Shown here: one piece after another, positions 1-5,849 of the stretch
How the letters are laid out: each line of letters begins with the position of its first letter
How positions within the stretch are numbered: the first letter of the stretch is position 1
Source: Candidatus Aminicenantota bacterium
GTDB taxonomy: Bacteria; Acidobacteriota; Aminicenantia; UBA2199
Direction of reading: 5' to 3'
Length of the DNA: 5,909 nucleotides
Assembly: GCA_020355945.1 (NCBI GenBank)
Contig: CP070627.1
Location: 6,093,971 to 6,099,879, forward strand
Position numbers and translations under genes: made by a program
The notes under the pieces: model-generated
Seen by the model: only the letters and a program-made list of their open reading frames with translations
Told to the model about the DNA's origin: nothing
Databases searched by the model: none

Positions 1-2
1 AA

Positions 3-656
3 ATTGTCGGGCTGCCGGTGCCTGCCGACTTTATCCCTGTGCCTGAATATACCGATTTGAACATGACCCTGGATAACAAAGCGCCAGTGGCCCAGATTCT
101 CCCCCTGTATCCCGGTGCGGGTGATACCCCGATGATTTACACGCCGGGTCCTGCTGTCCCTTCCTATGACAAAATGCTACTGCCTAAAATGCTGGGAGTC
201 ACGACGGATTACGGACCGACAGCGAATCCCAGGTGTTCGATCTTTGATTTTACAAAATCGGACCAACATCTTGCTTTTCAGTTGACCGCTTATCACGACA
301 ATGGATATATGCTTCATTGGTACTTTAAATTCAAACGCAACGACGACACAGTGTACACTTTCATTACCGGGAAGGAATATGCTGCCGGCTCAACCCCTGG
401 TACAGGTTCGATGGTGGATTATAAACCCAAGCCACCGCCGAAACCACCGATACCGATAAAGTTTTCCTGCAAACAAGACGATGTTAAGGGTTTCCAAAAT
501 ATGTTCCTATACTTGAATCCTAAACATATCAATTTAGGTAAACCAGATGGTTGTGCCTACCGGTTTGTTATTCATGCCATGACCCGGGCGACGAATGGAT
601 ACGGTTATCTCCGCTGGAGGTGGGATGAAGATTTACATTATATAAGAAGAAAGTAA
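3..656 (+). CDS. Unrecognised protein, C-terminal part (5' end outside window)
   Basis: The frame is open from the left edge of the window to the TAA at 654-656. A GTG at 18 could start it, but there is no Shine-Dalgarno sequence before it and the upstream codons read smoothly (I-V-G-L-P-V), so I treat the gene as 5'-truncated. I do not recognise a family. Counting the GTG as residue 1, the first ~70 residues are rich in Pro and Gly. Residues ~73-133 form a probable beta-rich segment with many aromatic residues (HWYFKFKRNDDTVYTF). A Pro/Lys linker follows at ~135-148 (KPKPPPKPPIP). A second compact segment (~149-205) ends in an aromatic, charged stretch (GYGYLRWRWDED). No membrane segment or catalytic motif is visible. 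Two small beta domains joined by a rigid linker would suit a structural or surface protein, but that is a guess. A strong terminator follows 30 nt after the stop, so this is the last gene of its transcript. Confidence 0.7.
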   Translation: MVGLPVPADFIPVPEYTDLNMTLDNKAPVAQILPLYPGAGDTPMIYTPGPAVPSYDKMLLPKMLGVTTDYGPTANPRCSIFDFTKSDQHLAFQLTAYHDNGYMLHWYFKFKRNDDTVYTFITGKEYAAGSTPGTGSMVDYKPKPPPKPPIPIKFSCKQDDVKGFQNMFLYLNPKHINLGKPDGCAYRFVIHAMTRATNGYGYLRWRWDEDLHYIRRK

Positions 657-686
657 ATGAAAAATAATCGTTAAAACTTTCTATAG

Positions 687-729
687 GGAACAGGGGCGCT
701 CTCAGGCGTCCCTGTTCCTTTCTAATTTT
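687..729 (+). terminator. Rho-independent terminator after the first gene
   Basis: The arm GGAACAGGGGCGC (687-699) pairs with GCGTCCCTGTTCC (706-718). This gives a 13-bp stem whose only imperfection is one G-U wobble, with a 6-nt loop (700-705). The stem is followed by TTTCTAATTTT. It lies 30 nt after the stop of the upstream gene. No T-run follows when it is read on the minus strand, so it appears to act only for the plus-strand gene. Confidence 0.85.
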
Positions 730-762
730 AGCCACAAAGTTACACAAAGGAACACGAAGAAA
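729..762. repeat. Short dispersed-repeat-like stretch (CACAAAG motif)
   Basis: GCCACAAAGTTACACAAAGG and the following AACACGAAGA contain CACAAAG twice, 10 nt apart, plus the related CACGAAG. Similar CACAAAG-type stretches recur between genes in many environmental bacterial genomes, often as remnants of dispersed repeats. That comparison is from memory and has not been searched. No gene is visible in it. Confidence 0.35.
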
Positions 763-792
763 AAATAGATATAAATACAATTGTAGATTACA

Positions 793-856
793 GCGGTTTG
801 ATTCATCAAACCCGCAAACATCAATCCAATAGTAGGGGTTTGATTCATCAAACCCC
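793..856. repeat. Two copies of a GGTTTGAT-TC-ATCAAACC hairpin
   Basis: The 19-nt sequence GGTTTGATTCATCAAACCC occurs at 795-813 and again at 837-855, starting 42 nt apart. Each copy is a palindrome. Copy 1 has an 8-bp perfect stem extended by GC/GC with a bulged C. Copy 2 has a 10-bp perfect stem (GGGGTTTGAT/ATCAAACCCC, 835-844 and 847-856) around TC. They lie between the 3' ends of two convergent genes. Neither is followed by a convincing T-run on either strand, so terminator function is possible but not shown. Confidence 0.7.
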
Positions 857-940
857 GTAGAGACGTGAATGAATCGCCCGGGCCAGGCTTGATAAATCTT
901 TTTTTCTTTTCATACGATTTACCACCTGAGAAAATTCTAC

Positions 941-2464
941 TCAACGGGTACTGCGGGTAAAATGTATTACCTCTTTACCACAGTTACAGGCAACATTAAC
1001 GTTACCTAAAGAGTCAACCGCAATGCATGGGCGCCATGAATCAGTATTATTATTAGATATATTTTCCACCTGGTTCCAGGTTATGCCGTTATCAATTGAT
1101 CGGCTGAAATATATCATCTCCTCGTATGGGGGGCTCGAGCTCACATTCGTCCAAACAACATTGATATTCCCTGCGCTGTCTATTGCAAAATCGGGTTCCG
1201 TAGAATACTCGGGATTATTAGAAATATTTACCGGCGGGTTCCAGTTTACACCATGATCTGTTGAACGGCTGAAATATATATCATAGTTGTAATCAGGGGT
1301 TGCTCCGCTCCAGACAATATTAATGCCGTCCGCGTTATCCACAGCAATGGCCGGGTTCTCCGAATATTCCGAATTATTGGAAATATTCACCGGCTGACTC
1401 CAGGTATTTCCGTTATCGGTTGAGCGGCTGAAAAATATCTCCTCGCCGGTGGGGCCTTCCTCATCATCATACCAGGCAGCATAGATGTTGCCGGCACTGT
1501 CTACTGCAATGGGAATAGAAGACTCTCCATCAAAATCATTGATATTTGCAATAGTTACAGGTTGACTCCAATTGACGCCATTATCGGTTGAGCGGCTGAA
1601 ATATATCTGCCAGTCACCGGAAGTATCATCAAACCATGCAGCATTAATGTTACCTGCGTTGTCTACTGCGATGGTGGAACTCCAGGAATTTCCGGAATTA
1701 TTAGAGATATTTACCGGCTGGCACCAGCTATTCCCGTTATCGGTGGAGCGGATGAAATAGGTATCATAGATTCCTGGAGTATCATCGCTCCAGACAACAT
1801 TGATATTGCCTGCGGTATCCACTGCAATGGCGGGAAAAGCAGAATCTCTCAAATTATTGGAGATATTTGCAGGCTGGTTCCAGCTTTCACCATCGTCAGT
1901 CGAACAAATGAAATATACCTCCCTGGTGCCAAAGGGAGTATCGTTACAGACAACATATATATTCCCGGTGCTGTCTGTTGTAATGGCTGGACAGGCATGT
2001 TCCAAATCGCCGGAAATATCCATTGTTTCGTAGAAAGTATGGTTACTTTCAATGGTGAAGTTGAGTGAATTGGAATCTCCTCCTTCAGAAGAGGGGTTGC
2101 GCACAAATACGGTGACGGTCTCGCTGAGAATCCTGGAGATACCCATCGTGTCAGAGGTTACAGCGGAATTCAAAACAGTATCGTCCGGCTCAATCTGGCA
2201 GATTAGTTCTGCAGCACTGACATAAGTGGTCTGTTTTTCTGTTCCATTAAAGACGATCTTTGAACCGGAAACAAATTTTGTGCCTCGGGCAGTCAGTGTA
2301 AATGTCGGCATGTGGGCAACTTTTGAGGTTGGTGATATCGACGTTAACCTGAGGGTCTGGTTATTTTGTTCGTTACTCCCGTCCCCGTCACTGCCTGTGG
2401 GAGAACAGCATTGAAAAAGGATAAAAATGAGTAACATAGGAAAAATAAAATTTTTTCTTTTCAT
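941..2464 (-). CDS. Putative secreted lipoprotein: IPT/TIG domain plus seven-bladed sialidase-like propeller
   Basis: This is a 507-residue protein. ATG at 2464-2462 is preceded 4 nt upstream by a perfect AGGAGG (2474-2469), which fixes the start. Residues 1-18 are a basic, then hydrophobic signal peptide ending LFQCC. C19 or C20 is the likely lipidated cysteine, although the lipobox is not canonical. A Ser/Gly/Asn linker follows. Residues ~39-138 resemble an IPT/TIG immunoglobulin-like domain (ISPTS, GTKFVSGSKIVFNG, TTYVSAAEL, VFVRNP). From ~145 to the end there are seven repeats of AVDxAGNINVVW ... YFSRSTDNGxxW. Six have complete Asp boxes (SxDxGxxW) starting at residues 188, 240, 292, 348, 401 and 456, which marks a sialidase/BNR-like beta-propeller. 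The sialidase catalytic Arg triad and Tyr/Glu pair cannot be assigned, so a binding or adhesion role at the cell surface is as likely as hydrolysis. The gene stands alone, convergent with the upstream gene and divergent from hdrA. Confidence 0.85.
   Translation of the reverse strand: MKRKNFIFPMLLIFILFQCCSPTGSDGDGSNEQNNQTLRLTSISPTSKVAHMPTFTLTARGTKFVSGSKIVFNGTEKQTTYVSAAELICQIEPDDTVLNSAVTSDTMGISRILSETVTVFVRNPSSEGGDSNSLNFTIESNHTFYETMDISGDLEHACPAITTDSTGNIYVVCNDTPFGTREVYFICSTDDGESWNQPANISNNLRDSAFPAIAVDTAGNINVVWSDDTPGIYDTYFIRSTDNGNSWCQPVNISNNSGNSWSSTIAVDNAGNINAAWFDDTSGDWQIYFSRSTDNGVNWSQPVTIANINDFDGESSIPIAVDSAGNIYAAWYDDEEGPTGEEIFFSRSTDNGNTWSQPVNISNNSEYSENPAIAVDNADGINIVWSGATPDYNYDIYFSRSTDHGVNWNPPVNISNNPEYSTEPDFAIDSAGNINVVWTNVSSSPPYEEMIYFSRSIDNGITWNQVENISNNNTDSWRPCIAVDSLGNVNVACNCGKEVIHFTRSTR
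944..2014 (-). repeat. Tandem coding repeat, seven ~156-168 bp units
   Basis: The propeller part of the lipoprotein gene is built from units of 52-56 codons. The Asp boxes start at residues 188, 240, 292, 348, 401 and 456. The DNA is still visibly repetitive: plus-strand words such as TTATCGGTTGAGCGGCTGAA and AAATATTCACCGGCTG recur with few changes. This suggests fairly recent unit duplication or recombination between units. The seventh unit stops within its Asp box (STR-stop). Confidence 0.8.
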
Positions 2465-2468
2465 TGTT

Positions 2469-2474
2469 CCTCCT
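2469..2474 (-). promoter_or_regulatory. Ribosome binding site of the lipoprotein gene
   Basis: The minus strand reads AGGAGG-AACA-ATG, a perfect Shine-Dalgarno core with a 4-nt spacer. It decides the start at 2464. Confidence 0.8.
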
Positions 2475-2513
2475 GTTATTAAAGTAGCGTAATTTCCAGA
2501 TTTTTGTTTAAGA

Positions 2514-2519
2514 ATTATA
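2514..2519 (-). promoter_or_regulatory. Possible -10 box for the lipoprotein gene
   Basis: TATAAT is present on the minus strand about 40 nt upstream of the ribosome binding site. The best -35 at a 17-nt spacing (TTTCAA) matches the consensus poorly. The region is AT-rich, so a chance match is possible. Confidence 0.35.
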
Positions 2520-2627
2520 AAACTTTATATTTTTTTTTGAAATGCCGGATTAGAGGGGATTTCGAGATTTAAAGATTTATAAATATTTAATTTTATTTCT
2601 TTGTTCTGGTTTCTTTTGGATATTTTT

Positions 2628-2870
2628 TTGCCTCTGGCGGCCAGGGGATAAAGAGGGAAGATGGGAAGCTGAGGAAGATAGGAAGCTGGGAAAAAGAGGT
2701 GAGTTGAAATGATATTGCATGGTTGCATGGATACCATTAGGATTGTAATTTTGTATTTTAGCACCTGCCTTTTTTTTAGACAGGTGCATTGTAATTTTTT
2801 TCATCTTCCTAACTTCCTATCTTCCTCATCTTCCTGGTTTCCCTCTTTTGAACCCCCTGCAAAAACTTTT
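2628..2870 (-). repeat. Intergenic repeat element with conserved ends and nested palindromes
   Basis: Read on the minus strand, this 243-bp stretch begins AAAAGTTTTTGCAGGGGGT (2870-2852) and ends CCCCTGGCCGCCAGAGGCAA (2647-2628). Both ends match the 68-bp repeat inside hdrA (4775-4842): 18 of 19 at the start and 17 of 20 at the end, in the same order and orientation. The interior differs. It holds a 47-bp imperfect inverted repeat (2650-2696 against 2802-2848) around a small hairpin (2761-2787). The element fills most of the intergenic space between the lipoprotein gene and the hdrA promoter. No convincing protein is encoded; short open frames through it are low-complexity. It may be a MITE-like or palindromic dispersed element, possibly carrying a nested insertion. 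Confidence 0.6.
2650..2848. repeat. Long inverted repeat with central hairpin
   Basis: The left arm 2650-2696 (purine-rich, GGAAG/GATGGGAAG words) matches the reverse complement of 2802-2848 at 38 of 47 positions. This includes a perfect 16-nt core, TGAGGAAGATAGGAAG at 2670-2685 against 2813-2828. Near the centre is a hairpin GCACCTG (2761-2767) / CAGGTGC (2781-2787) with a T-rich loop. An 11-nt direct repeat ATTGTAATTTT (2742-2752, 2788-2798) lies around it. TTGCATGG is doubled at 2715-2730. Confidence 0.7.
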
Positions 2871-2882
2871 GATTCCACAGGC

Positions 2883-2909
2883 TTGACAAAACTAAAATAA
2901 TTTTATAAT
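2883..2909 (+). promoter_or_regulatory. Probable sigma70-type promoter of the hdrA operon
   Basis: A perfect TTGACA (2883-2888) and a perfect TATAAT (2904-2909) are separated by 15 nt, shorter than the usual 16-18. Transcription would begin near 2916 and give a leader of about 88 nt before the hdrA start. The promoter lies just outside the repeat element ending at 2870. Confidence 0.55.
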
Positions 2910-2993
2910 CTCTAGTCTTTTAAAACGATTCCAGGAAATAAATCGAGCAGAAAGTGAATAATATAGAAAAAAGAAATATAATGGAGCAGATTC

Positions 2994-2998
2994 GGAGG
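2994..2998 (+). promoter_or_regulatory. Ribosome binding site deciding the TTG start of hdrA
   Basis: GGAGG is placed 5 nt before TTG at 3004. The same frame has a stop at 2959-2961 and no ATG, GTG or TTG between there and 3004, so TTG at 3004 is the only well-placed start. It also fits the protein, whose FAD-binding strand (SVLVLGGG) begins at residue 11. Confidence 0.75.
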
Positions 2999-3003
2999 AA
3001 CTG

Positions 3004-5835
3004 TTGACCCTGACCGAAACCAATGGAAAAAAATCAGTGCTGGTCCTGGGCGGCGGTGTAGCCGGCCTGCAAGCTGCTAACGATCTTGCCGGACTGGGTT
3101 TTCACGTCTATCTTGTTGAGCGTTCCCCGTCTCTGGGTGGGCGCATGGCCCAATTGGATAAAACCTTCCCCACCAACGATTGTTCCATGTGTATCCTGGC
3201 CCCTAAGATGATCGAGTGTGTATCACACCCCAATATCACACTGCTGACCTGTGCCGAACTGGAGAGCCTTTCCGGGAAAATCAGGGATTTCACTGCCACG
3301 GTGCGCAAACGAACGCGGTACATCGATGAGAAAAAATGCACTGGCTGCGGTGACTGTGCCACTGTTTGCCCGGTGGAATTGCCTGGCGAATTCGAAATGA
3401 ATCTTACCAACAGGAAAGCCATATACAAACCCTTTCCCCAGGCTGTTCCTAATGTATTTTCCATTAGCAAACGCGGTATATCTCCGTGTAAGGATGGTTG
3501 TCCTGCACAACTCAGTGTCCAGGCCTATGTTCAGCTCATCAAGCTTGGTAAGTTTGACGAAGCATTGGCGGTGATCCATGAGACCATGCCCTTTGCCGGG
3601 ACCCTGGGCCGTATTTGCCCACGTCCTTGTGAAGACGTGTGCATGCGCCGCGACAAGGAAGAACCCATTGCTATTGCAGCACTTAAACGCGCGGCTGCCG
3701 ACCTGGGAACTCATATCCCCAAAATTACAGCAGATGAAACCCAGTGCCAACAGCGGGCAGGGAAACCTGTTGCCATTATCGGAGCCGGACCGGCCGGATT
3801 GACTGCGGCGTACAACCTGGCACGCAAAGGGTACCCGGTCACTGTATTCGAGAAACTGCCTGAGGCAGGTGGAATGCTCTGTGTGGGGGTTCCTGATTAT
3901 CGCCTGCCGCGTAAAGTCCTGGATGAAGAAATAAATATTGTACGTAATCTTGGCGTTAAGATAAAAACCTCCTCGCCTATTGAAGGACCGGAGGGAATAA
4001 GGGATTTGTTTAAAAATGGTTTTAAAGCGGTATTCATCGCTACAGGTGCGCACCAATCCATGAAGCTCAATGTCCCGGGTGAAGACCTGGATGGTGTTAA
4101 CCATGCAGTGGACCTACTGCGGGAGGTCAGCCTGGGACAGGAGGTTGTTGTAGGTAAACTAGCTGTGGTTGTGGGCGGTGGAAATGCTGCTATTGATGCT
4201 TCACGTACTCTGCTTCGGCTGGGTGCGCATCAAGTTGTCATTCTATACCGTCGTACTCGTAAAGAGATGCCAGCCTATCGGTTTGAAGTGGATGCGGCTT
4301 TAGAGGAAAACGTGCGGATTGAGTTTCTTGCCGCACCGGTTCGCATCATGGGCAAGGCAGGTCATGTTTCCGGGATCGAGGCCATACGGATGCGTCTTGG
4401 TGAACCGGACAGTTCCGGTCGAAGAAGACCAATCCCCATCGAGGGTGCGGAATTTCAAATTGAATGCGATATGGTGGTACCGGCCATTGGCCAGTCACCA
4501 AAACTCGATTTTCTCGGGACGCGCTCCGGTCTGAAGACAACTCAGTGGGGGACGATTATCATTGATAACGAGACCTGTGCCACCAATCTCAAGGGAGTAT
4601 TTGCCGGAGGAGATGTAGTAACTGGTCCGGCCACGGCTGTGGATGCCATAGCCGCTGCCAACCGCGCCGCAGAAGCCATCCACCATTACTTGAAACAAAA
4701 TCACAAATTACAAAATACAAATTACAAACAAATTACAAATCACAATGTTCAAAATTACAAACAAAAAAATAATGAAAAGCTTTTGCAGGGGGTCCAGGGG
4801 GACGGTTTTCTCGAAAAGAGTCCCCCTGGTCGCCGAAGGCAAGCTGTTGTTCAGTTGGAAAGCAAAGAACTTGAACGTATAGAGAGGGTCCCGCGGACCC
4901 CAATGCCGGAACTTCCCGTGCAGGAGCGGGTAAGATCGTTTCGAGAGGTAGAGCGAGGTTTTGACCGCGAGGCTGCTGTGCGGGAAGCTGAACGCTGCCT
5001 GAATTGTGCCGGGTGCAGTGATTGCATGGAGTGTAAACGTGCCTGTCAGGCAGATGCTGTTAACCACAGCCTGGAGGACGAAGTATTATCCCTTCGTGTG
5101 GGAGCGGTGGTTGTGGCCACCGGGTTTAACCCGATGGACGTTTCTATTATTGAGGAGTACGGTGGGGGCCGGTTTGCCAATGTTGTTTCCGGGCTGGAAT
5201 TCGAGAGGTTTCTTTCCCCATCCGGACCCACTGGTGGGCATGTGCTGCGGCCTTCAGACGGCCGTGCCCCGAAAAAGATCGCTTTTATCCAGTGTGTGGG
5301 TTCAAGAGACGTTCGTTACCATGCTTACTGTTCGGCGGTTTGCTGCATGCACGCCACTAAAGAGGCTATTCTTGCCAACGAACATGACAAAGAAGTCAGC
5401 ACTACTATTTTTTACACCGAGCTCAGGGCTGCGGGCAAGACATTCCAGGAGTTTGTGGCTCGTGCCCGAAATGAGTACAATGTTTCCTATATTCGTTCCA
5501 GGCCGGCTTTTTTGGAAGAGGACGAGGAAAGCAAAGATGTGCGTGTAATATACGAAGACACCAACACCCGGGAACGTAAATCCGCTGCCTTTGATATGGT
5601 GGTGCTTTGCCAGGCCCTGGTGCCGGCGGCTGCGATTGATCTTGCCAAAAGCCTTGGTGTAGAGCTGAACGCTCAAGGTTTTATTAACACAGCGGACGCA
5701 TTAACTTCGCCGATAGACACCACCCGTCCCGGTGTGCTGGCAGTGGGATTTACATCAGGGCCGCAGGACATCCCGGATTCGGTGGTACAAGCATCTGCCG
5801 CAGCCGGTCGTGTGGCTGAACTGCTCAAAGAGTAA
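3004..5835 (+). CDS. hdrA: HdrA-like electron-transfer flavoprotein with inserted GltD/NfnL-like NAD(P)H module
   Basis: This is a 943-residue cytoplasmic iron-sulfur flavoprotein starting at TTG. Residues 11-39 form an FAD Rossmann motif (GGGVAG, E39), followed by the HdrA signature PTNDCSMCILAPKM (56-69) and a ferredoxin motif C112-C115-C118-C122-P. Residues ~155-563 are an inserted GltD/NfnL-like module. It has an N-terminal Fe-S part (C162, C166, C205, C209, C213), a second FAD motif GAGPAG (260-265), an NAD(P)-binding GGGNAAID (391-398) with YRRTR after it, and a closing FAD motif GVFAGGD (531-537). Residues ~565-613 are an unusual repeat-derived linker. The HdrA core resumes with a second cysteine cluster (C665, C668, C671, C674, C677, C681), IQCVGSRD...YCSAVCCMHA (C764, C776, C780, C781) and the final FAD motif GPQDIPDSVVQASAAAGR. 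The N-terminal CHCG domain and the C-terminal ferredoxin of full-length HdrA are absent. Likely role, by inference: flavin-based, possibly bifurcating, electron transfer between NAD(P)H, ferredoxin and a disulfide or other partner. It leads an operon with a second hdrA 14 nt downstream. Confidence 0.93.
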   Translation: MTLTETNGKKSVLVLGGGVAGLQAANDLAGLGFHVYLVERSPSLGGRMAQLDKTFPTNDCSMCILAPKMIECVSHPNITLLTCAELESLSGKIRDFTATVRKRTRYIDEKKCTGCGDCATVCPVELPGEFEMNLTNRKAIYKPFPQAVPNVFSISKRGISPCKDGCPAQLSVQAYVQLIKLGKFDEALAVIHETMPFAGTLGRICPRPCEDVCMRRDKEEPIAIAALKRAAADLGTHIPKITADETQCQQRAGKPVAIIGAGPAGLTAAYNLARKGYPVTVFEKLPEAGGMLCVGVPDYRLPRKVLDEEINIVRNLGVKIKTSSPIEGPEGIRDLFKNGFKAVFIATGAHQSMKLNVPGEDLDGVNHAVDLLREVSLGQEVVVGKLAVVVGGGNAAIDASRTLLRLGAHQVVILYRRTRKEMPAYRFEVDAALEENVRIEFLAAPVRIMGKAGHVSGIEAIRMRLGEPDSSGRRRPIPIEGAEFQIECDMVVPAIGQSPKLDFLGTRSGLKTTQWGTIIIDNETCATNLKGVFAGGDVVTGPATAVDAIAAANRAAEAIHHYLKQNHKLQNTNYKQITNHNVQNYKQKNNEKLLQGVQGDGFLEKSPPGRRRQAVVQLESKELERIERVPRTPMPELPVQERVRSFREVERGFDREAAVREAERCLNCAGCSDCMECKRACQADAVNHSLEDEVLSLRVGAVVVATGFNPMDVSIIEEYGGGRFANVVSGLEFERFLSPSGPTGGHVLRPSDGRAPKKIAFIQCVGSRDVRYHAYCSAVCCMHATKEAILANEHDKEVSTTIFYTELRAAGKTFQEFVARARNEYNVSYIRSRPAFLEEDEESKDVRVIYEDTNTRERKSAAFDMVVLCQALVPAAAIDLAKSLGVELNAQGFINTADALTSPIDTTRPGVLAVGFTSGPQDIPDSVVQASAAAGRVAELLKE
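4696..4842 (+). repeat. In-frame repeat-derived insertion in the hdrA linker
   Basis: This stretch interrupts an otherwise normal HdrA/GltD domain boundary without breaking the frame. The first part (4696-4774) is AT-rich and made of ATTACAAA-like words, encoding a Lys/Asn/Gln-rich string. The second part (4775-4842) is a palindromic repeat encoding residues 591-613, beginning EKLLQG and ending SPPGRRRQ. Its two ends match the ends of the intergenic element at 2628-2870. The left boundary of the AT-rich part is approximate: it is where similarity to the domain family appears to stop, just after HHYLK. Confidence 0.6.
4794..4829. repeat. Perfect 10-bp palindrome inside the hdrA insertion
   Basis: CCAGGGGGAC (4794-4803) and GTCCCCCTGG (4820-4829) are perfect inverted copies. 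Inside them TTTTC (4806-4810) pairs with GAAAA (4813-4817), separated from the outer stem by a GG/GA mismatch. The transcript could fold into a strong hairpin within the coding sequence. Confidence 0.75.
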
Positions 5836-5849
5836 GCGGGTAAGTATCG

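Noticed and set aside
793..856. A minimal CRISPR-like pair of repeats
   Set aside because: There are only two units, the repeat is a short palindrome of 19 nt, and there is no further array or cas gene in the window.
941..960. Frameshift or truncation at the 3' end of the propeller gene
   Set aside because: The sequence after the stop does not resume the repeat pattern in any frame, and the N-terminal strand supplies the missing piece, so the end appears genuine.
2742..2798. The ATTGTAATTTT direct repeats as a target-site duplication of a small transposon
   Set aside because: The copies are AT-rich, only 35 bp apart, and enclose just a hairpin with no coding capacity. A transposition footprint cannot be supported from this.
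2525..2804. Two overlapping minus-strand open frames in the intergenic region
   Set aside because: Their translations are low-complexity products of the purine/pyrimidine-rich repeat arms. No convincing start signals or family features were seen.
3223..4104. A 293-codon open frame on the minus strand
   Set aside because: It lies wholly inside the conserved HdrA/GltD coding region on the other strand, has no recognisable motif, and is a typical shadow of a long, codon-biased gene.
4696..4860. The hdrA linker as evidence that two separate genes were joined by a sequencing error
   Set aside because: The frame is continuous across the stretch. The HdrA core flanks the inserted module on both sides, as expected for the known fusion arrangement, and the insert is explained by a repeat found elsewhere in the window.
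5006..5548. A 180-codon open frame on the plus strand in another frame
   Set aside because: It overlaps the HdrA C-terminal region, whose cysteine and FAD motifs are intact. Its own translation shows no family features.
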